Source: Narthecium ossifragum
Lineage: Eukaryota; Streptophyta; Magnoliopsida; Dioscoreales; Nartheciaceae
DNA: 64,000 nucleotides
Assembly (NCBI GenBank): GCA_963920575.1
Contig: OY986972.1
Span: forward strand, 3,613,115-3,677,114
Reading direction: 5' to 3'
A program made the translations under genes and the position numbers. How positions within the stretch are numbered: position 1 is the first letter of the stretch; each line of letters opens with the position of its first letter. The notes under the pieces were generated by a model. The model worked only from the letters and a program-made list of their open reading frames with translations. It ran no database searches and was not told the origin of the DNA. This document shows positions 1 to 9,529 of this stretch, piece after piece.

Positions 1-851
1 ATCCGGCTGTATACCCACGGAAAAACCGAGACAAGACAGACCGAAATTAGGGCACAAAGAGCAAACAATCCATTCACCATAAGAAAGATTACCAATAGAT
101 ATATAAAATATGAAATCTATCCATTAAACCATCATAAAGTACATGCTCTGATCCATAGGAAAAACCTAGAAAGATTCGCTATTACATCATAGAAATCCCT
201 AGGCTAGAGATTAGTTACTCATCTTAGGAAGGAGATCCGTCGATGAAGGTTGTCGCCGCGCTCCACCCATGGATCTTCCACCAAAGATCTAACCTAATTT
301 TTGGAAAAGAAACTAAGAGAAACCCTAAGATATGACGAAAATTCGGCCATGGAAGGCTGCCAAAACGCCCCCAAATAAGGCTATTTATAGCCTAAGACAA
401 ACCCTAACTCGGATTAGTCAATTTCCTTCTATTTTTCCCGCAGCACCCAAGGAGATCGATCTCCTTTTGGATGAGATCGATCTTGTTTTCCGTAACTGCT
501 TCTTCTGCACCTCTGTACTAAAAATAGCATATCTTCCTCTAGGAAACTCCAAATCACGAACCGTAAAAAGTTCTGGAATCTAGACTTCAAGAGCTTTCCA
601 ACCATATATGGTACATCATCTGGTTCGTCCTGAGCAGGTACAGTTTTGATGTCAAAGATGGTTCATCTTTGCTCATTTGCTCTTTTGCTCCTAGCAGGTT
701 CTTTATTTGTTCGTTTTAGCACCAAACTTGATCTAATCTTCGTTGAGGGTCTTTAAGCCTGAAATGGGGAAAAGACAATCAAAATAGCATTGCTCGGAGA
801 CTAACGAGACCTAGTTAAAAGGGTGATTTGTGCACTTTTCACGTCATATCA
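1..851 (+). mobile_element. Partial LTR, 3' part, related to the solo LTR at 30891-32448
   Basis: This stretch aligns in the same direction with 31680-32448. Shared blocks include the 'ttagttactcatctt' segment near 211, 'ggctatttatagcctaag' near 381, 'tagcattgctcgg' near 785, and the end 'gtgcacttttca..tcatatca' at 829-851. It ends in CA at 851 where the better-preserved copy ends in CA at 32448. Its 5' part lies outside the window. It holds no coding sequence of its own; the 83-codon frame at 332-583 lies within the repeat and is not credited. A pair of GATCGATC palindromes near 451-485 corresponds to the expanded palindrome array in the other copy. Confidence 0.7.
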
Positions 852-1463
852 CTAGTCCACTACTTTTCACGGTTGCATTCAAGTATTCTCCTTTCTCTTT
901 TTGGTGATTTAGTCCACTACTTTTCACGATTGCATTCCAGAATTTTCTTTTCTCTTTTCTCTTTTTGGTGATCTAGTCCACTACTTTTCATGGTTGCATT
1001 CAAGTATTCTCTTTTCTCTTATTGGTGATCTAGTCCACTACTTTTCACGATTGCATTCCAGAATTCTCTTTTCTCTTTTTCTCTTTTTGGTGATCTAGTC
1101 CACTACTTTCATGGTTGCATTCCAGTATTCTCTTTTCTCTTTTCTCTTTTTAGTGATCTAGTCCATTACTTTTCACGGTTGCATTCAAGTATTCTATTTT
1201 CTATTTTCTCTTTTTGGTGATCTAGCCCACTACTTTTCATGGTTGCATTCAAGTATTCTCTTTTCTCTTGTCTCTTTTTGGTGATCTAGTCCACTACTTT
1301 TCACGATTGCATTCCAGAATTCTCTTTTCTCTTTTCTCTTTTTGGTGATCTAGTCCACTACTTTTCACGGTTGCATTCAAGTATTCTCTTTTCTCTTTTC
1401 TCTTTTTGGTGATTTAGTCCACTACTTTTCACGATTGCATTCCAGAATTCTCTTTTTTCTTTT
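852..1463. repeat. Tandem minisatellite, about ten 57-65 bp units
   Basis: About ten head-to-tail units each start near 'tagtccactacttttca' and end in a pyrimidine run plus 'tttttggtgatc'. Two sub-types recur, one with 'cggttgcattcaagtattc' and one with 'cgattgcattccagaattc'. They mostly alternate, giving a dimer of about 127 bp. The array starts directly at the end of the LTR, whose tail 'acttttcacg' resembles the unit. No coding potential is seen. Confidence 0.9.
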
Positions 1464-1622
1464 ATGAAAATATTTATGAAAAATTTGATAGTCAATTGCA
1501 AAAATTATCCGGACATAATTTATTTGTCAAAATTCAAAAAAAAAAGGGAAGTAATGCAGGAGTACATCCGATTTCAAAAAAAAGGGAAAAAAGGAAAAAA
1601 AGTGAGCTCGACAGAGGCCGAC

Positions 1623-1822
1623 NNNNNNNNNNNNNNNNNNNNNNNNNNNNNNNNNNNNNNNNNNNNNNNNNNNNNNNNNNNNNNNNNNNNNNNNNNNNNN
1701 NNNNNNNNNNNNNNNNNNNNNNNNNNNNNNNNNNNNNNNNNNNNNNNNNNNNNNNNNNNNNNNNNNNNNNNNNNNNNNNNNNNNNNNNNNNNNNNNNNNN
1801 NNNNNNNNNNNNNNNNNNNNNN
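1623..1822. other. Assembly gap (200 N)
   Basis: Exactly 200 undetermined bases. The gap sits between an A-rich tract and a very G-rich repeat, so the true length is probably unknown. Reading frames crossing it are meaningless. Confidence 0.99.
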
Positions 1823-2380
1823 GGGGGCTAGATAGGCGGCGAGGGAGGCGGCGCCGTGACGGAGGAGCCCGGATCGGTGATAGGGGAGGCGGATCCGCGA
1901 CGGGGGAGGGCTGGATCCGGGGCGGGGAGGCTGGATTGGCGGCGGGGGAGCCGGATCCACTTGGGGGGGGGGGGGGATCGGCGGCGGGGGAGGCTGGTTC
2001 GGCGACGGGGAGCCCGGATCGGTGACAGGGGAGGCGGATCCGCGATGGGGCAGGCTGGATCTGCGGGGGGGGGGGGGGGGGGGGGGGGGGAGGCCGAATC
2101 CCTGGCGAGGAGGTGGGATCCTCGGCGGATGAGGTTGGTTCAGTGGCAGGGGAGGTGAATCGGCGACGGGGAGCCTGGATCGGTGACTGGGGGAGGCGGA
2201 TCGGCGATGGGGGAGGCTGGATCGGCGACGGGGGAGGTTGGATTGGCGACAGGGAGGCGGGATCGACGGATCGGCGACGGGGAGCCCGGATCGGTGAAGG
2301 AGGAGGCAGATCGGAGACGGGGAGCCCGGATCGGTGACGTGGGAGGCGGATCGGCGGTGAGGGGGGGCGAGACCAAATGA
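1823..2380. repeat. G-rich degenerate tandem repeat with poly-G runs
   Basis: The + strand is almost all G with motifs such as 'ggatcggcgacgggggaggc' repeated imperfectly every 25-40 bp. Two long pure G runs lie near 1962-1976 and 2065-2090. Long frames on both strands (Pro/Ser-rich on -, Gly/Arg-rich on +) are by-products of the composition. It ends into 'gaccaaatgacaaattgg...ccatttgacaaatctc', which may be the edge of a non-autonomous transposon. The strand asymmetry suggests G-quadruplex formation and explains the neighbouring gap. Confidence 0.75.
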
Positions 2381-2454
2381 CAAATTGGTTTTTAATAAAA
2401 GACCATTTGACAAATCTCCCTAACTTTATGCTTGTTTTGACAATCTCGTGTGGA

Positions 2455-3188
2455 TTCTGTCAATCAAAAAATAAGCTGAAATGCTTTACGAGTAAAGACA
2501 ATTGTAGCCCCTAACATGATGCCTAATGATCATCCCTAAAAAGATATTGCACGAGCGAGCGAGATGAACCTCAAATATTGGAGCATGCTCGAATTCAAAT
2601 TTTGATTTGCTCGAGCCAAAATTAATCGCCACGACGTCTCTGACAGACTCATACTCCAATATTGACCAAGTATTGTCAAAGTTTGAGACAGCATACTTGT
2701 TAACTGTTTTCCATACATCGAAGCATGAGTTACAGCTTGCATCTTGCATTCTCAAAGAACTCAACGTGATTAGCGTAAACATCGGTACTTGGACTTCATG
2801 TGCCAAGAGATCACTTGCTCCGGAGTTGCGGATTAAATAACGTGTTCCTATCACAACGACGAAGGATGATTTTACCGAGTATAGCACACCTTCAAAACTT
2901 ACTGTTCATTCAGTAGTTGCCCTTCGAATACTATACTACATGTTTAGTGGTTGTCTATCGAACAACCTATTATAGTGTTTTGTGGGTGATCACCGAATTA
3001 TACAGCTCGATGGCTGTCCACCGAATATGTAATTTTCACATCAAAATCTTAAATTCTAAACTGATGAATTCTTACTTTTTGGGGTTTTAATAATTCCTTA
3101 TCAGTTTGGACGTGCCCATTTTATAAATCTGAATTGGTGTTTTCTGCAAGTTTTTAGCTGCAGGACAGATATTAGTTGTGCCTATGGA
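2455..3188. repeat. CNL upstream module, copy 1 (distal part)
   Basis: Nearly the same sequence occurs at 14545-15361, upstream of CNL-2. Copy 2 has about 50 extra bases after 'gatgaacctcaaat'. The match runs from 'gtcaatcaaaaa.taagctgaaatg' to 'attagttgtgcctat'. No coding frame is shared convincingly, so this is duplicated flanking DNA of the CNL genes. Confidence 0.8.
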
Positions 3189-3440
3189 GACATATATATA
3201 TCTCCTGATGCCCCCATATGGCAGGGTAACCACCAACCCCATCCTAATAATCACCTAATAACTCCCTCCCATTAGTCACCCCTCAATCTCGGATTATCAT
3301 ACCACATGAGCACCACATAGGCTCCATCTAGGACATTCTCCCGCTAGGACAATAAAAGTTTCACTTATAACCATAAACATCATATAAGGATAGTATATAT
3401 ATCTATATATCATTTTGGAAGGAAATATATGATTGATTCC

Positions 3441-4170
3441 TGTTAGCTTGGAAATCTGACCGTTGACTGGTCAAGGTCAAAATAGTCTAACAATTCAAAA
3501 TCAAGGATTGTGATAAAGAACAACTCTTTCGAACTCAGTTCGAACAAAGATGTCAAGTTAATTGGAAATCAAGATTAAACCTATTTTATGGTCTAATGTG
3601 ATGCAGGACCAAGGGCGGACTTGACCGAGTCAGATCCGGAACAGCTCCCGAGGCGATCCGGACGCATTCGGACCCATCCGTCCGGCTGAGATCTTCGGAT
3701 GGACATAACTTTTGATCCGGGTATCCGATCGGGGCGTGCGACTAGTCGAAAAGACCGGCTCGACAAGCCCGTCATTAATCATTAGAAATCTTCGATCTCT
3801 CCATGACTGCTCGTCAAATCATCAAATTCCTTTTCCTTTGGTCTAAAATCTCAGTTTTAGTAAAAACTTTCCTTTTTAGGCAGTTTTATCGGTTTCTATT
3901 TTTGGAAACTTTCCCTATTTTGAGTAGGATTTCTTTTGCTTTGAATTCTGGGTTTAATACTTGGATTAGGATTTAATCATGATTGAGTCCATGTTTGAGT
4001 TGGTCAGGTCTTTCCTTAATCTTATAAAAGGAGGCCTTAGGGTGTGTAAAACCAATTTTTTGGTTGATGAATAAAATTAGGATTTTTTTTGGTTTCTTCC
4101 TCATAGGAATATGGTTATCTCTCCCATAGAGAGTTTGGTTGTCTCTCCCATAGAGAGATCCACGTTACCC
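3441..4170 (+). mobile_element. Possible LTR remnant inside the CNL-1 upstream region
   Basis: The block starts TGTTAG at 3441. It contains a TATA-like 'cttataaaagg' near 4020, then 'gtgtgtaaaacc' and an AATAAA-like 'gatgaataaaat', a layout like the LTRs at 22589 and 37469. It is absent from the equivalent region of CNL-2 (around 15395). The 3' edge and a target duplication could not be placed, and CNL-2 may instead have a deletion. The call is tentative. Confidence 0.35.
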
Positions 4171-4416
4171 TGCTCCATAATGAAGGATAATTATCAAGAT
4201 TACCTAGAATAAACCTAAATTAATCCTAAGTTAATCGACTAGAAATGATAAATCTACCTAGAATTGCTAATTAACCTAGAAAATGCCTTGAAATTATTTC
4301 TGAGAGAGAGTTGATTTATACTGAACACCTACCTACAAAAACGCGGTTCAACGACTAGTTAGGCAACTAGCCATTGGATTGAATAGAATGGATCATTAAT
4401 AGTTCATACGTTGCCA

Positions 4417-4680
4417 TGTACCCATCCATCCAAGTTCACATTCGAGTTATCTACTCTCTTCTGATCATGATCATGACCTGCCACCAAAAGTCTTCATCCT
4501 TCGAGTAAGTCAATTTGCTCATCTTTGCATTGATCAATCAATCTTCATCTGCAGCAATAACGCTGATGAGAACAGGGCAGTTGGCAGTGAGCAAGTTCTC
4601 TGCTTTCTCATCTAGCTAAATTTATTGATTGATTGTGCTTCGTTAATCTCCGGATGGAGGATGTTGGTATAAAACCCCTT
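4417..4680. repeat. CNL upstream module, copy 1 (proximal part)
   Basis: The segment from 'atgtacccatccatcc' to the 'ctccgg.cggaggatgtt' motif recurs at 15400-15655, 51031-51225 and 60430-60630. It marks each present or former CNL unit. No open frame is conserved. Confidence 0.8.
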
Positions 4681-5029
4681 CCGTTGTTGGGAGTTAGTTC
4701 AAACCAAATCCGAATCAGATGCACTGGTGGAATCAATATGAACTAACAACTCTCCAAATAAGCAAGCAACCATATAGTTGATTATATATATATTGCGCAT
4801 TTAAATTGGTCATTATTGAGATAGTTTTTAGGTGAAAAAAAAACTCTTATACACTCCACTTGTTACAGGGGTTCGGTTAAAGATGTGCTTGGTTGTTTGG
4901 AGTAGCAGATGAAGTCACTTTAATTGAACTCAGTCTTAATATTAAAAGATTGGGACAGCCTCACAGGGCAGCATACTTGTTAACTATTATATTCAGTTAA
5001 TACAGCTTGCATTCATCGGCAAAAGATCA

Positions 5030-5396
5030 AACCTCAACTAGCTCTCATCTTTTGAATCAAACTTCATCTTTCCATCCAAAACAAACACTACGAAGGAACG
5101 AGAGAGAACAGGGCAGCTATCTATCGAGCTCTTCTGTGCTTTCCTACAACTTCATCTTTAATCTATCTATTGCTTGCTTTTAATCCTCTTCTTCTTCTTC
5201 TCTCTCTCTAGATCTCTTGAATCAAATTTTCTTCATCTCTTCAATATCCAAACCACTGAGGAACGAGAGAACAGGGCAGCTTTCGTGCTCTGAGCTTTCC
5301 TACGTACTCAGTCAGGCCTCCCTCTTTGATATATCTATCGATTGCTTGCTCATCAATCTTAATCTCTTGTCTCTCTTTCCCACCCAAACAACAAAT
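5030..5396 (+). promoter_or_regulatory. CNL-1 leader with internally repeated pyrimidine-rich segments
   Basis: Directly before the CNL-1 start lie two imperfect copies of a block of about 170 bp. Each contains 'aacgagaga..acagggcagc', a 'tttcctac' tract and a CT-rich run ending 'tctctagatctcttgaatcaaa'. The same block occurs before CNL-2 (16440-16800) and, with more repeats, before CNL-3 (40905-41373). Its place and CT-richness suggest 5' untranslated leader. No transcription start can be fixed. Confidence 0.6.
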
Positions 5397-8300
5397 ATGG
5401 CCGTGGAACTAGCCATCGGCTACATCAAAAATTTACTAACGGACCGGGCGTTCAGCTACCTCAAGGAGGAGATCGAGCGGCAGTCGGGCTTCTCTTCCAA
5501 ACTCGACAGCCTCCAGGAGAGATTGCTAGACATCAAGCGCCTTCTCCCGATCGCGGAGCAGAAGATGGCTACCAACGAAGATCTCGAGAAGCTGCTAAGG
5601 GATCTCGAAGATGCCGTCTATGATGCGGAGGACCTCCTCGACGAGTTTGCACATCCCGATGTACCACCCGATTCACAACGTACATCGGAGGCTGCAGACT
5701 GCTTAATCCCTCAGGACGACGGCGACAACGTCGACGACGCCGACGAAGGCGAAGACGACAGCGACGAAGACGAAGACGGAAACGCCGACGAAGACGACAG
5801 CGACGAAGACGAAGACGATGACGGAAACGCCGACGAAGGCGAAGACGAAGACGAAGACGAAGACGGAAACGCCGACGAAGACAACAGCGAAGAAGACGAA
5901 GACGACGACGGAAACGCCGACGAAGGCGAAGACGACAGTGACCAAGACGAAGACGGAAACGCCGACGAAGACGACCGCGAAGAAGACGAAGACGATGACG
6001 GAATTGCCGACGAAGACGACAGCGACGTCGACAATGTCGACGACGACTCACAACAGGTGGAGAACAGTTTAACCTCCTGCTTGCCATACTTGCGTCAACG
6101 TACATCGGGGGGTGCAAACCTGTTAAGCTCCTGCTTGCCATACTTGCGACAATGTACATGGGGGGGTGCAAACTTGTTACGCTCCTGCTTGTTATACTTG
6201 TCACAACAATTAACCTCCTACTTGGATGTTGCTCGCCGTGTTATCACCCGCGACGAGTCCACCACCAAGATCACCGCCATCACCGAGAAACTAGACGCCA
6301 TCAGTCAAAAGGTGGTAACTCACCTCAAGCGTCTCAAGTTGGATGCCAGCAGCCATCAAGTTGCCGATGACGGCCCCACGGCCACAATGCGCACTGAGAC
6401 CTCCTCTTTGCCCGTCAAAAAAATGTTCGGCCGAGAGGAGGAGAAGCAGCGTATCAAGAGTATGCTCTTGAACTCGAGCCATGACGACGAGCGTGAATCC
6501 AGCACCAGAAATGTCCTCTCCGTGTTGCCCATAGTTGGCATGGGAGGGTTAGGGAAGACCACACTAGCTCAATTTGTTTACAATGAAAAATATGTAAAGG
6601 AGGAGTTCGACCTGAAGATTTGGGTCTGCGTCTCCGAGCATTTTGACGTACGTGGGCTCACCAAAAAGATCCTTCAGGACGTCCCAGGGGTAACTATTGG
6701 GACTGACTGGAGTCTCAATCGGCTCCAAGCAGAGCTCAAGAATGTGGTGATGTCCAAGAGGCTTTTGCTCATACTTGATGACGTGTGGGATCTAGATCAG
6801 AGTGAAAGTTTGGAAAGCAAGTGGGAACGGTTCCTTGCTCCATGGATCAATTTGGAGTTTAAAGGTACAGCCCCGGATGCAGAAGAAGTCGCTGAGATCA
6901 GTTCGGTGGAAAGTACAGAGATTGAGACTGAAGTTGCCAGCATTAAGAAGAGCAAAATTATTGTTACAACTCGGGATGAAAAAGTCGCCGGGATCGTGGG
7001 CACCACCAAAAAACCTCTTCTATTGAGCACTTTATCAGATGATGTCTTCCGGCAATTCTTCATGAGTTGCGCTTTCAAAGGTGTAGAACCTCGCAATCAT
7101 CCACCAGGGCTAAAAGAGATGGCCGAAAAAATAATTACAAAACTTGGCGATGTACCTTTAGCTGCTATTACAGTGGGAACGCTCTTGAACTCCAAACCGA
7201 ATAAAGAGCATTGGAGGAGTATCTTAGAGAGTGAAATCTGGCGATTGCCTATGAAGAAGGATGACATCATGCCGGCTCTGAGAGTAAGCTACATCTATCT
7301 CCCTCTGCACCTTAAACAATGTTTTGCATACTGTGCCATTTTTCCCAAAAACCATCAGTTCGATAGGGATGACTTAATCTTCCACTGGTTGGCCCATGGT
7401 TATATCCATCCGAATGATAGAGCCATGCGAGTTGAGGCCATTGGGGAAGAATATTTTGATGATTTGTCTCGCAGATCTTTTTTCCAACCAGCCGGAGAGG
7501 ACAACAGCAAGTATGTGATGCACGACCTTATTCACGACCTAGCACAATCAATTTCTGCATATCAATGTTTCATGCTACAAGAGCAAAACCTCCAGAAGAT
7601 CCCAAGAACAGTTCGCCATCTATCGATATGTACTCAGAATGAAGTTGATCTGGAGCAGTTGGAGAGGTTATGTGAACTGAAAAAGCTACGCACCCTTGTC
7701 TTTTTTAGTGAATATGTGTCCGAGATAATTCCTAAGTTGGAAAGGGTGCGTGTGCTTGCTCTCGGGCCCGACTCGTACGATGGTTCTCCTAAGGCCACTG
7801 TTCATTTGAAGCATCTTCGCTACTTGAATCTCGGACACACATCAATTTGGGAGTGGCCTAAGGATTTTTGTAATCTCCATCGCCTGCAAGTGTTGTACTT
7901 ACCAGCAAATCACTCCTGGAGAATTTTACCAGAATGCTTCAGTAACTTGATCAATTTGAGGCATCTGATTGGCGACTCGAATGGAATATCTACGATCACC
8001 GGAATCCATAAGCTGAAAGATTTGCAGGAACTAGAAGCATTCCGAGTCTTCAACAAGCCCGGACATGAGCTGAGTGAGTTGGAAAAAATGAACCAGCTTC
8101 GAGGATCTCTCACGATCGAGAATCTGGATAAAGTAGCAGACATGAAGAAAGCAAAGGAGGCTAATCTGCTCGAAAAGGAAAATCTCACAGAACTGGAATT
8201 GAGATGGGGGCGTGAATGGCGAAGTGAAGAAGGTAGATGTGTCTCGAGACCCTGGATCACAGCTTGGAACGATGAGGATGTGATCGAGGGTCTCCAACCA

Positions 8301-9164
8301 AGTCCTTCTCTAGAGAAGCTGATAATTAGCGAGTACTATGGTCGGAACTCTCCGAGCTGGATTACGATGCAAATGTTGCCCAGTCTAAGTCATGTTGAAC
8401 TGTTTTCTTGCGATAAGTGGAAGGTCCTTCCGCCACTTGGGCAGTTTCAGTACCTCAAATGTCTGGAGCTATATCAAATGCCATGTATCAGGATCATTGG
8501 AGGCTATGACTTCTATGGCGATGCCAACTTCCCATCCTTAGAGTCACTCAAACTTGAAGACATGTCTGCATTGGAGGAGTGGAGAGGAGTAGAAGGCCGT
8601 CAATTGTTTCCTAGCCTTCGAAAACTCATAGTAGAAGCTTGCCCGCAGCTCACAACGCTAGAGGGTTTTCAAGGGCTGGTGTCTCTCCAGAGATTGCATA
8701 TACTACGGTGTCCGAGACTGGAGGAACGCTGGATGGAAGAGGATGGGCCACTTTCCGTCGAGGAGCTCAACATAGATGACCAGAGGATATTGTCAGCCAG
8801 GTTCCTACGAAAAAGTCTCGGTGCCATTCGAGGCTTGGAATTGCTTTCAGGCAAAAGTCTAACCCATTTCAGTGAAGACGAAAAGGAGAGCCTGAAGCGC
8901 CTCACCGCTCTAAATACGATAACAATTAGAGAGTGCTGGACTCTTCAAGCTCTTCCGGCGGAGCTGCATAGCCTCTCCTCACTCCGAAAGATAGATATCA
9001 GATTTTGCCCCAAGATCAGGTCACTACCATCAAGGGGGCTGCCGCTTGGGCTCCAGGAATTAGAAATTCACGATCCCAATGAAGAGCTGAGGCGCCGTTG
9101 CCTCGAGGGAGAAGGTGAGGACTGGCCTAAGATTCAGCATATACCTTACTTTAGAATCTATTGA
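5397..9164 (+). CDS. CNL-1: CC-NB-ARC-LRR disease resistance protein (RGA-like), intact frame
   Basis: An intracellular immune receptor of the CNL class, 1255 residues, no introns needed. The start is ATG 5397, because CNL-2 and CNL-3 start at the equivalent codon. An in-frame extension to 5217 exists but lies in the repeated leader. Order: Rx-type coiled coil 1-95 (YDAEDLLDEF near 75-84), a very acidic Asp/Glu repeat about 106-219, an 18-residue repeat (SCLPYLRQ..SGGANLL) about 224-272, then NB-ARC. NB-ARC shows P-loop GMGGLGKTT about 381-389, RNBS-A, kinase-2 LLLILDDVWD about 456-465 with the CNL-type Trp, RNBS-B KIIVTTRD about 520, GDVPLA in place of GLPLA, RNBS-D CFAYCAIFP, and MHD at 708-710. 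LRRs fill 750-1250. Against CNL-2 and CNL-3 it lacks a Ser-rich LRR segment of about 70 residues. It is the only full-length uninterrupted copy here. The effector recognised is unknown. Confidence 0.93.
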   Translation: MAVELAIGYIKNLLTDRAFSYLKEEIERQSGFSSKLDSLQERLLDIKRLLPIAEQKMATNEDLEKLLRDLEDAVYDAEDLLDEFAHPDVPPDSQRTSEAADCLIPQDDGDNVDDADEGEDDSDEDEDGNADEDDSDEDEDDDGNADEGEDEDEDEDGNADEDNSEEDEDDDGNADEGEDDSDQDEDGNADEDDREEDEDDDGIADEDDSDVDNVDDDSQQVENSLTSCLPYLRQRTSGGANLLSSCLPYLRQCTWGGANLLRSCLLYLSQQLTSYLDVARRVITRDESTTKITAITEKLDAISQKVVTHLKRLKLDASSHQVADDGPTATMRTETSSLPVKKMFGREEEKQRIKSMLLNSSHDDERESSTRNVLSVLPIVGMGGLGKTTLAQFVYNEKYVKEEFDLKIWVCVSEHFDVRGLTKKILQDVPGVTIGTDWSLNRLQAELKNVVMSKRLLLILDDVWDLDQSESLESKWERFLAPWINLEFKGTAPDAEEVAEISSVESTEIETEVASIKKSKIIVTTRDEKVAGIVGTTKKPLLLSTLSDDVFRQFFMSCAFKGVEPRNHPPGLKEMAEKIITKLGDVPLAAITVGTLLNSKPNKEHWRSILESEIWRLPMKKDDIMPALRVSYIYLPLHLKQCFAYCAIFPKNHQFDRDDLIFHWLAHGYIHPNDRAMRVEAIGEEYFDDLSRRSFFQPAGEDNSKYVMHDLIHDLAQSISAYQCFMLQEQNLQKIPRTVRHLSICTQNEVDLEQLERLCELKKLRTLVFFSEYVSEIIPKLERVRVLALGPDSYDGSPKATVHLKHLRYLNLGHTSIWEWPKDFCNLHRLQVLYLPANHSWRILPECFSNLINLRHLIGDSNGISTITGIHKLKDLQELEAFRVFNKPGHELSELEKMNQLRGSLTIENLDKVADMKKAKEANLLEKENLTELELRWGREWRSEEGRCVSRPWITAWNDEDVIEGLQPSPSLEKLIISEYYGRNSPSWITMQMLPSLSHVELFSCDKWKVLPPLGQFQYLKCLELYQMPCIRIIGGYDFYGDANFPSLESLKLEDMSALEEWRGVEGRQLFPSLRKLIVEACPQLTTLEGFQGLVSLQRLHILRCPRLEERWMEEDGPLSVEELNIDDQRILSARFLRKSLGAIRGLELLSGKSLTHFSEDEKESLKRLTALNTITIRECWTLQALPAELHSLSSLRKIDIRFCPKIRSLPSRGLPLGLQELEIHDPNEELRRRCLEGEGEDWPKIQHIPYFRIY

Positions 9165-9529
9165 TGTCGTTCGCGGTCGTTGAAGCTAATCCTCCTCACC
9201 TTTCTAGTTTTTGGACTCATTTTTGTACTCATTTCGGCGAAGGTAAAAAAGCTCTGCTTTACAAGATGGAATCTAAGTTTGGTTCCTTACATAACCTGGC
9301 TTATTTATTTTGATGCAAATGTATACCATTTATGTTGATTTCTATTCATAGTTATGTAGATATATTCACCTTACCAAAAGGAGAAGAAATCGGAAAAAAG
9401 AAAGAGACAGAGATCAGAAACAGAGTAATTCTTCACAAACATTTCGATTGATCTTTGTTGTCGATGACAATCAAAACAAAAAAAACGAAACTAAGGTTTC
9501 AAAAATGAGATCCAGAGATGTGAAAAGAT
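9165..9529. repeat. CNL-1 3' flank, start of the downstream module
   Basis: The stretch from 'gatgtcg.tcgcggtcg' through 'ttttggactcatttttgtactcatttcgg' recurs after CNL-3 (44735) and, in part, after CNL-4 (50150). It is probably the CNL 3' untranslated region and flank. No gene is seen in it. Confidence 0.6.

Noticed and set aside
852..1463. CRISPR-like array
   Set aside because: Units are contiguous without unique spacers, and the genome is a plant's.
1574..2413. A 279-codon Pro-rich frame on -
   Set aside because: It runs through 200 N and a G-rich repeat; no real protein signal.
5217..5396. Upstream in-frame ATG as the CNL-1 start
   Set aside because: It lies in the repeated leader, is not shared by CNL-2 or CNL-3, and would add 60 residues unlike any CNL N-terminus.
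5713..6050. Integrated decoy domain in CNL-1
   Set aside because: The acidic stretch is a simple repeat without resemblance to any known domain.
5569..6204. Long Arg/Leu, Ser or Val-rich frames on - opposite the CNL-1 acidic linker
   Set aside because: They are by-products of the GAC/GAA repeat on the coding strand, and a clear CNL frame runs on +.
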